Of a DNA stretch of 5,742 nucleotides, positions 1 through 5,742 are shown one piece after another. Position numbers and translations under genes: made by a program. Within the stretch, counting starts at the first letter, position 1, and each line of letters begins with the position of its first letter. A model generated the notes under the pieces. That model worked only from the letters and a program-made list of their open reading frames with translations, was not told where the DNA came from and did no database searches. The stretch covers positions 1 to 5,742 of the forward strand of contig CAKTUP010000124.1 in the NCBI GenBank assembly GCA_934621705.1, written 5' to 3'. Source of the DNA: an uncultured Petrimonas sp. Its GTDB lineage: Bacteria > Bacteroidota > Bacteroidia > Bacteroidales > Dysgonomonadaceae.

Positions 1-1982
1 GACCGAGACTATCTGATGCAAATGATAATCCGGCATATTTGTTTATAAGTATGCCTCGAAATATCTCTATTGATGACCTGCAAAAAATGAGTTGGACAAA
101 AGATGAAATATCCAGACAACTCGGATTTTCCTCAGCATCTTTATTCGAAGGGTTGGAAAAAACATATGCAACAAATTCCTCTACGGCGAATCCTTATTGG
201 ACTATAAACAAGCAATTTAACAGAGATACTCGTGACAGACTTATCGGATATCTTAAACTTTCGTATCAGCTTGCGCCATGGCTGCGCTTCACAGGCAAAA
301 GTGGGACGGACTACTACGTAGACAATAAGCTTTTTTGGAGAGCACAAGGAACGTATGCATCCCCTAATAAGAATGGAGACCTTCAAGAATATACCACTAG
401 GGTAAGAGAAACTAACAGCGATATTCTTTTCCTGTCAAATTTCAAATTTCTTGATGAAAAATTAGATTTAAATCTCAACGCAGGTGGAAGCATGCAAAAA
501 TATTCTTCCAGGAAAATCGGGAGCAGCGGAATTGAATTCATTGTACCGGATTTGCACGCAATTACAAACCTAAAAACAACAACACCTATTTTCGAACTAT
601 ATGAAACAGCAATAAATTCATTATATGGTTCAGGTCAAATAGCTTTTGATAATTATTTGTATATAGATTTTTCAGCGCGAAACGACTGGTCATCGACACT
701 TCCTATAAAAAACAGTTCTTATTTCTATCCATCTACAGGAGTAGGATTTATCGTTTCAGAAGCGTTTAATTTGACGAACGAGAAGTTGAATTTTCTCAAA
801 CTCAGAGCCTCAGTTGCTCAAGCCGGTAGTTCGGGAGGCCCTTATTTATTCAGTGGAAATTATTATCTTAATTCTCAGAAATTTGGAGAAACTCCGGTTG
901 GGTATTATTCAAGTTCAGTAGTATCCCCTGATCTGAAAAACGAATTAACAACTTCTTATGAAGGAGGAGTTGATGCTAATTTCTTTAACAACAGATTGGG
1001 ACTCAACTTTACAATGTACAAATCATCTACTAAAAATCAAATTCTATCTGTTCCTCTTCCTTCATCCACCACTTTTCAATCAAGAGTTATTAATGCAGGA
1101 GAAATACAAAATCAAGGGGTAGAATTACTCATTACAGGAACGCCGATTCAAACGAACGACTTTAAATGGGAAACAATTTTTAATTTCTCGAGAAACAGAA
1201 ACAAAGTAATTTCACTCGTAGACGGGGTAGACTCTTATATTCTTGCGCAAGACCGAGGGATATATACTGTTGCTCAACCTGGTGAACCTTTTGGTCAGCT
1301 AATTGGTGTGAAGTTTGCGTGGATTAAAGACGATCAAGGTAATAGACTTATTGATCCTGACACCGGATTACCACTTAGAACTAACGGTTTTGTTCAAACA
1401 ACTCTCGGCAACGCCTTGCCAAACTGGTTAGGAGGACTAACCAATAACTTCATTTATAAAGGATTCAGATTGAGTGCATTAATAGACATTAGTCAAGGAG
1501 GAAAAATTTTCTCACAAAGTTTACGCGAAGAGATATTGTATGGAACCACAAAAAAAACACTTCCCGGTCGTGATGGTACATATGTCGCCGAAGGTATGAT
1601 TGCTAAAAAAGATGCGAATGGAGATTGGGTGAGCACAGGAGTTCGTAATACAAAGCAAGTCAATGCCCAAGATTATTGGAATGTTGTGGCAACGGATAAA
1701 GAAAATTTTGTGTCGGAAGAAATGATTGATGATTTAAGTTACATCTCCATGCGAGAAATCAGTTTAAGTTACACTTTTCCAAGTAAAATTTTAACTAATT
1801 CAGTGATAAAATCAGCATCCGTTGGGTTATACGGAAGAAATTTGTTTTATTTCCAACGTAAAACAGACGGTTATTCTCCCGAAGCGTCATCGTTTAACGT
1901 ACACAACTCTTCGTTGGGAATTGAATCTACCTCATTACCTATGATGAGAAATATAGGAATGACCGTTTCAATTGGATTCTAA
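1..1982 (+). CDS. SusC/RagA-family TonB-linked outer-membrane transporter, C-terminal part (5' end outside window)
   Basis: This protein would form the TonB-dependent outer-membrane barrel that imports a nutrient (in this family usually an oligosaccharide, sometimes peptides) together with its SusD partner. The frame is open to the left edge: the first whole codon is at position 3, and 659 residues run to the TAA at 1980-1982. SusC proteins are usually about 1000 residues, so the signal peptide, any carboxypeptidase-like N-terminal domain, the TonB box and most or all of the plug are missing. Diagnostic stretches, numbered from the first whole codon, are DNPAYLFISMPRN (about 8-20), NPYWTINKQFNRDTRDRLIG (63-82), and a long series of alternating beta strands rich in aromatic residues and Asn. 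The C-terminus, MTVSIGF, ends in Phe, as expected for a barrel beta-signal recognised by the BAM machinery. The TTG at 39 and ATG at 51 are internal, not starts. No frameshift is seen. The family is clear; the substrate is unknown. Confidence 0.95.
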   Translation, partial: PRLSDANDNPAYLFISMPRNISIDDLQKMSWTKDEISRQLGFSSASLFEGLEKTYATNSSTANPYWTINKQFNRDTRDRLIGYLKLSYQLAPWLRFTGKSGTDYYVDNKLFWRAQGTYASPNKNGDLQEYTTRVRETNSDILFLSNFKFLDEKLDLNLNAGGSMQKYSSRKIGSSGIEFIVPDLHAITNLKTTTPIFELYETAINSLYGSGQIAFDNYLYIDFSARNDWSSTLPIKNSSYFYPSTGVGFIVSEAFNLTNEKLNFLKLRASVAQAGSSGGPYLFSGNYYLNSQKFGETPVGYYSSSVVSPDLKNELTTSYEGGVDANFFNNRLGLNFTMYKSSTKNQILSVPLPSSTTFQSRVINAGEIQNQGVELLITGTPIQTNDFKWETIFNFSRNRNKVISLVDGVDSYILAQDRGIYTVAQPGEPFGQLIGVKFAWIKDDQGNRLIDPDTGLPLRTNGFVQTTLGNALPNWLGGLTNNFIYKGFRLSALIDISQGGKIFSQSLREEILYGTTKKTLPGRDGTYVAEGMIAKKDANGDWVSTGVRNTKQVNAQDYWNVVATDKENFVSEEMIDDLSYISMREISLSYTFPSKILTNSVIKSASVGLYGRNLFYFQRKTDGYSPEASSFNVHNSSLGIESTSLPMMRNIGMTVSIGF

Positions 1983-2010
1983 ATAATCACGAAATCAAAA
2001 AATAAAGATG
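1983..2010 (+). promoter_or_regulatory. A-rich translation leader of the susD-like gene, no Shine-Dalgarno
   Basis: Only 25 bases separate the susC-like stop codon from the susD-like ATG at 2008. They contain just five G or C bases and no purine-rich GGAGG-type site. Adenines occupy positions -2 to -4 and -6 relative to the ATG. Bacteroidota commonly start translation from A-rich leaders instead of a Shine-Dalgarno pairing, which fits here. The gap is too short for a separate promoter to be likely, so the two genes are inferred to share one transcript. Confidence 0.45.
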
Positions 2011-3501
2011 AAAACAAAACAAATATTTACATTAATCCTAAGTATCACGCTAATAGCATGTACAAATGGTTTCGAGGAACTTAATACGAGTCCGACCTCA
2101 TCTTCATATATGGATCCGGGAATTTTGTTTGCCGGTGTTCAGCGAGATGGAAACTTTTTACAAAGCCACGAATCCCGGAATGTTACAGTAGGTTCATGGA
2201 TACAACATTGGAACTCAGGATTTAACCTACCTGCATCAAGGTATATCTTTCAACCTGGGGATTGGTCTCCCATCTATTCTGAAATTAGAGACATTGCACA
2301 AATAAGGCACCATTTGCTTAAAGGACTTGAGGATAATCCGCAAGGAAGGACGAAATTGGCGATGGCGAAAATTGTAGAAATTGATCTATGGCAAGATTTA
2401 ACAGACATTTTTGGCGATGTTCCATTCACTGAGAGTGCATTGGGACCGGAAAATGTAATATCCCAACCAAAATATGATAAACAAGAATTCATTTACAAGC
2501 AGCTTATTCAAGATATTGATGCTGCTATGAGTAAACTTACCGAAGGGGATGCTTCATATGATAAATATGATCTTTACTACAGCGGTAATGTTGAAAAATG
2601 GAAAAAATATGCGAATGCTATAAAACTTCAGTTAGGGATGAGAATAAAGTATGTTGATCCTGTTCTTTCCAAATCAACGGTTGTTTCGGCGCTCAACGGA
2701 CCGTTATTTACCGGTAATTCGGATAACGCAATGATCAGGACATTCAATAATATTTCTTCATCATATAACCCTATTCTTGGTCATTTCACAGGAGGCAGTC
2801 CGGATTTAAAATATTTAGGAGAGACACTTGTTAAAAAACTGGTTGAATCTAACGACCCGAGACTTCCCTTTATTGCAGACCCAACAGTAAACTCAGTAAA
2901 AGCCGGAAATCCACAATATGTGGGAAAAGCTGTCGCATTGACTGACGAACAAATGGTTGGGGTTATCAATGATGATTATTCGCTGGCTTCAAAATTAACA
3001 TACTTCAATCTGGGTATTGCCAATCCTATACCATGGTATGTGTTTACGTACTCCGAAGTTTGTTTTTATAAAGCAGAAGCTGCATTGGAAGGTTGGGCAT
3101 ATACTGTGGAAGATGCCGAAAAATTTTATCAAGAAGGCATAAAGGCAGCGATGGCGCTTCAACCATACAATATTACGGCTATTCCTCAAGATTTTATGAA
3201 TAAAGAGTTCTATTTTACAGGACTCACGAAAGAACAAAAGCTGGAAAAAATTCAAACACAAAAGTGGATACTTATGTTTGGCAGAAATTACGATGCATTT
3301 GCAGAATGGAGAAGAACCGGATATCCCAAACTTATACCAGGTCCTAATTCAGGTTCCACTAATGGGCAAATTCCAAGAAGATATGGTTATCCCTCAGACG
3401 AAACCTTACTTAATAAAGAGAACTATGATGAAGCTGTGAGTAGAATGAATCATGGTGACTCTTATATGTCAAGGGTCTGGTGGGATGTACAGGGATCTTA
3501 G
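2008..3501 (+). CDS. SusD/RagB-family outer-membrane lipoprotein (SusD-like_2 type)
   Basis: This is the ligand-binding lipoprotein that acts as a lid on the SusC barrel at the cell surface. It has 497 residues, a normal family length. The N-terminus is a lipoprotein signal: Lys at 2 and 4, a hydrophobic stretch, and lipobox LIAC with acylated Cys18. After it comes FEELNTSPT (22-30), typical of mature SusD-like_2 proteins. Further family signatures are DLTDIFGDVPFTE (130-142), QPKYDKQEFIYKQL (153-166), NVEKWKKYANAIKLQLGMRI (194-213), QKWILMFGRNYDAFAEWRRT (418-437), IPRRYGYPSDE (455-465) and a WWD near the C-terminus (491-493). The helical TPR-like scaffold is inferred from the family. The ATG at 2008 is chosen because it directly precedes the signal peptide and lies 25 bases after the susC-like gene, giving the usual susC-susD order. 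The ligand cannot be predicted from what is visible. Confidence 0.96.
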   Translation: MKTKQIFTLILSITLIACTNGFEELNTSPTSSSYMDPGILFAGVQRDGNFLQSHESRNVTVGSWIQHWNSGFNLPASRYIFQPGDWSPIYSEIRDIAQIRHHLLKGLEDNPQGRTKLAMAKIVEIDLWQDLTDIFGDVPFTESALGPENVISQPKYDKQEFIYKQLIQDIDAAMSKLTEGDASYDKYDLYYSGNVEKWKKYANAIKLQLGMRIKYVDPVLSKSTVVSALNGPLFTGNSDNAMIRTFNNISSSYNPILGHFTGGSPDLKYLGETLVKKLVESNDPRLPFIADPTVNSVKAGNPQYVGKAVALTDEQMVGVINDDYSLASKLTYFNLGIANPIPWYVFTYSEVCFYKAEAALEGWAYTVEDAEKFYQEGIKAAMALQPYNITAIPQDFMNKEFYFTGLTKEQKLEKIQTQKWILMFGRNYDAFAEWRRTGYPKLIPGPNSGSTNGQIPRRYGYPSDETLLNKENYDEAVSRMNHGDSYMSRVWWDVQGS

Positions 3502-3587
3502 AAATTTACAATTATTGTTTTTTATCGTTGACTATATCGTATCGATGCGAATGTACAGATGTTAGTGAAAAGTATACCGTAATTTTT

Positions 3588-3617
3588 AGGATAGTCGGAT
3601 ACCGGCTATCCTTTCTT
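3588..3617 (+). terminator. Probable intrinsic terminator of the susCD transcript
   Basis: An 11-bp stem is formed by AGGATAGTCGG (3588-3598) and CCGGCTATCCT (3602-3612) around a 3-base ATA loop. In plus-strand RNA all 11 pairs form, one being a G-U wobble (3595 with 3605), and the stem is followed by a short U-rich run, UUUCUU, counted from the last stem base (3612-3617). In minus-strand RNA the wobble becomes an A-C mismatch and the hairpin is followed by AAAAA, so it suits the susCD transcript better than recG. It lies 86 bases after the susD-like stop codon. The U-run is interrupted, which lowers certainty. Confidence 0.6.
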
Positions 3618-3666
3618 ATGAAAATTAAAACGGATCAGTCTGTAATATGCCGTAATTCAATATTAA

Positions 3667-5742
3667 CTACCCAATCCTCCCCCAATCATACCGGTTCCCG
3701 CTCAATCGGCTTAATTGCTGCTTTAGCGCCAGGTGACTGGGATGCGAAAGTTTGGGGTCTTTTTCGATAATGCTTTCGGCAATTTCGCGGGCACGAAATA
3801 AAATGTCGTTGTCGCGCACCAAATCGGCGATTTTAAGGTTAAAGGGGATGCCGCTTTGCTGCGTGCCTTCCAAATCGCCGGGACCGCGAAGTTTCAGGTC
3901 GGCTTCGGCAATAACGAAACCGTCGTTGCTTTCGGTCATAATTTCCATACGCTTGCGCGTGTCGGATGAAAGTTCGTAAGGAGTGATGAGCACACAATAC
4001 GATTGATCGGCGCCGCGCCCCACCCTGCCCCGCAACTGGTGCAGCTGCGACAACCCAAACCGCTGTGCGCTCTCGATAACCATAACGGATGCGTTAGGAA
4101 CATTCACACCCACTTCAATAACCGTGGTAGAAACCATAATTTGCGCCTTGTTAGCAACAAACTGCTGCATCACTTCATCTTTTTCGGCAGGTTTCATCCG
4201 TCCGTGCATTTTGCAAACAGTAAATTCGGGAAACGCTTGCTGGACGTGCACAAAACCATCTTCCAGATTCTTCAAATCCATCTTTTCGCTCTCCTCTATT
4301 AGCGGATAAACTATGTAAATCTGCCTTCCCAAGGTTATCTGTTCGCGAATAAATTGGTAGAGAGCGCCCCGCTTTTTATCGAATCGATGCACGGTTTGCA
4401 CCGGCTTTCGTCCGGGCGGCAATTCGTCGATAACCGACACATCCAAATCGCCGTAAACCGTCATGGCGAGGGTGCGCGGAATAGGCGTTGCCGTCATCAC
4501 TAACACGTGCGGCGGATGCTCGTTTTTCGCCCACAACTTGGCTCGTTGCGCTACGCCAAATCGGTGCTGCTCATCGATCACCACAAAACCCAGGTTGTTG
4601 AACTGCACCACATCTTCGATCAGGGCATGAGTTCCAATCAAAATATGGATATCTCCGGATAGAAGTCCGGCGTGAATTTCTTCGCGCTCTTTTTTCTTCG
4701 TGGAACCCGTGAGCAGCGCCACATTTACGTCCATATCCGAAAGCAGATTCGTGAACGTTTCAAAATGTTGCGACGCCAGAATTTCGGTAGGCGCCATCAG
4801 GCACGACTGAAAACCGTTGTCCATCGCAATCAGCATACACATCACGGCCACCAGTGTTTTTCCGCTTCCCACATCGCCTTGCAGCAACCGGTTCATCTGC
4901 TTGTTGGAAGCCGTATCTTTGCGAATTTCCCTGATAACCCGTTTCTGCGCGTTGGTCAGCTCAAAAGGAATGTGTTTTTTATAGAATGTGTTGAGATAAT
5001 GCCCTACTTTTTTGAAAACAAAACCGTTGAGTTTGGCTTTTCTGTCAGCCGCGTACCGAACGATATTGAGCTGAATGTAAAACAGTTCTTCAAACTTAAG
5101 CCTCAACTCGGCATCGCGGAGCAGAATGGGATTTTTGGGAAAATGAATATTTTCGATGGCATCGTGAAACGAAATAAGATTGGCTGATTTTACCACATCG
5201 GCAGAAAGGGATTCCGGCAATCGTTCCTTTATCATCCCAAACGCGTTTTCGATGATTTTTTGCATCGCTTTCGAGTTGAGATAATGGTTTTTCATCTTCT
5301 CCGTGGTGTTGTACATCGCCATCAATCCGTCGGGACGATCGGCATCGCTCATATACGGGTCAATATCGGGATGAGCCACGTTCCACCGGTTGTTGAAAAG
5401 CGTGGGCTTGCCAAAAACTATGTACTCCTGCCCCACCTTGTATTTATCTTCGGCAAACCGGATTCCCTGAAACCAAATTAAATCGATAAATCCCGTTCCA
5501 TCGGTAAAATGGGCAACGAGCCGCTTCTTTCGCCCTTCGCCAAACGTTTCAAAGGCCGTGATTTTTCCTTTGAGCTGAATGTAAGGCATACTGCCGTCTA
5601 TTTCGTGCACGTAATACATCCGGCTTCGGTCGATATACCGATACGGATAATAACGCAACAAATCGCCCAACGTGAAAACATCGATTTCTTTGTTGAGTAT
5701 CTCTGCCCGCTTGGGGCCAACGCCGGGAACGAATTTTATGTC
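3667..5742 (-). CDS. recG: ATP-dependent DNA helicase RecG (N-terminal few residues outside window)
   Basis: RecG is a cytoplasmic superfamily 2 translocase that unwinds branched DNA, reverses stalled forks and processes Holliday junctions and R-loops. The frame is open to the right edge and gives 691 residues to the TAG at 3667-3669; bacterial RecG is about 690-700, so probably under a dozen residues are missing. Numbered from the edge Asp: a helix-hairpin-helix-like VPGVGPKRAEIL (5-16), the OB-fold wedge domain (about 54-134), Walker A GDVGSGKT (289-296), APTEILASQH (317-326), DEQH box (390-393), TATPIPRT (417-424), the second helicase domain with motif VI QLRGRVGRG (569-577), and the RecG-specific TRG region LRGPGDLEGTQQSG (618-631). 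All key residues are present. The TTG at 5670 is internal: conserved RecG sequence continues upstream of it. The gene converges with the susD-like gene and is unrelated in function. It looks like an ordinary housekeeping copy, with noticeably higher GC than its neighbours. Confidence 0.97.
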   Translation of the reverse strand, partial: DIKFVPGVGPKRAEILNKEIDVFTLGDLLRYYPYRYIDRSRMYYVHEIDGSMPYIQLKGKITAFETFGEGRKKRLVAHFTDGTGFIDLIWFQGIRFAEDKYKVGQEYIVFGKPTLFNNRWNVAHPDIDPYMSDADRPDGLMAMYNTTEKMKNHYLNSKAMQKIIENAFGMIKERLPESLSADVVKSANLISFHDAIENIHFPKNPILLRDAELRLKFEELFYIQLNIVRYAADRKAKLNGFVFKKVGHYLNTFYKKHIPFELTNAQKRVIREIRKDTASNKQMNRLLQGDVGSGKTLVAVMCMLIAMDNGFQSCLMAPTEILASQHFETFTNLLSDMDVNVALLTGSTKKKEREEIHAGLLSGDIHILIGTHALIEDVVQFNNLGFVVIDEQHRFGVAQRAKLWAKNEHPPHVLVMTATPIPRTLAMTVYGDLDVSVIDELPPGRKPVQTVHRFDKKRGALYQFIREQITLGRQIYIVYPLIEESEKMDLKNLEDGFVHVQQAFPEFTVCKMHGRMKPAEKDEVMQQFVANKAQIMVSTTVIEVGVNVPNASVMVIESAQRFGLSQLHQLRGRVGRGADQSYCVLITPYELSSDTRKRMEIMTESNDGFVIAEADLKLRGPGDLEGTQQSGIPFNLKIADLVRDNDILFRAREIAESIIEKDPKLSHPSHLALKQQLSRLSGNRYDWGRIG

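Noticed and set aside
39..53. TTG at 39 and ATG at 51 as starts of the susC-like gene
   Set aside because: Family-typical sequence continues in frame upstream to the window edge, and a SusC protein starting here would lack its signal peptide and plug. The gene is cut by the window, not short.
141..386. Minus-strand open frame within the susC-like gene, and similar ones at 2274-2492, 2781-2969 and 2995-3261 in the susD-like gene
   Set aside because: All are antisense to strongly conserved coding sequence, are short, and show no independent support.
1550..1557. Run of eight A bases in the susC-like gene as a phase-variation site
   Set aside because: The frame is intact across it, and runs of this length are common in AT-rich genes; nothing points to slippage switching.
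3538..3549. Imperfect 12-base palindrome CGTATCGATGCG
   Set aside because: It has one imperfect pair on each side, no spacer, no repeat copy and no promoter nearby; this is within chance for an intergenic stretch.
3528..3556. TTGACT at 3528-3533 as a -35 promoter box
   Set aside because: No matching -10 or Bacteroidota-type TAnnTTTG element follows at a suitable distance, and no plus-strand gene lies downstream.
3480..3770. 96-codon plus-strand frame spanning the convergent intergenic region
   Set aside because: It overlaps the end of the susD-like gene, runs through the terminator hairpin and into the recG C-terminus, and its product resembles no known protein.
4672..5187. 171-codon open frame on the plus strand, antisense to recG
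   Set aside because: It lies wholly inside the conserved helicase domain of recG, has low-complexity Arg/His/Phe-rich sequence with no recognisable fold, and is what a reverse-frame shadow of a GC-richer gene looks like. The shorter plus-strand frames at 3752-3979, 4003-4302, 4124-4309 and 5260-5481 are rejected for the same reason.
5668..5670. TTG at 5670 (minus strand) as the recG start
   Set aside because: The 24 upstream in-frame codons encode the conserved RecG N-terminal segment with PGVGPKRAE, so the true start lies beyond the right edge.

Overview
The window looks like chromosomal DNA from a Bacteroidota bacterium, most likely order Bacteroidales. The basis is a SusC/RagA-type TonB-dependent transporter followed directly by a SusD/RagB-type surface lipoprotein, a pairing that is characteristic of this phylum. 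An A-rich translation leader without a Shine-Dalgarno sequence and a RecG protein of the Bacteroidales style agree with this. A family-level guess (Dysgonomonadaceae or a close relative) rests only on general resemblance and is weak.

Layout: bases 1-1982 (+) hold the C-terminal two thirds of a SusC-like outer-membrane transporter whose start lies off the left edge. After 25 bases comes a complete susD-like lipoprotein gene at 2008-3501 (+). A 165-base convergent intergenic region (3502-3666) carries a strong 11-bp hairpin that probably ends the susCD transcript. On the opposite strand, bases 5742-3667 hold an almost complete recG; only its first few codons lie beyond the right edge.

How the genes work together: the SusC and SusD proteins should form one outer-membrane import complex, with SusD as a lipoprotein lid over the SusC barrel, powered by TonB. 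The substrate cannot be read from the sequence, and no enzyme, regulator or glycan-binding lipoprotein of a utilisation locus is visible downstream. recG is an unrelated housekeeping gene (a branched-DNA helicase for replication-fork repair and recombination) that meets the operon tail to tail. Hand counts on sampled lines show susCD clearly AT-richer than recG.

I found no new system, mobile element, RNA gene, CRISPR array or broken gene. All three genes read through intact, and the findings below are modest.
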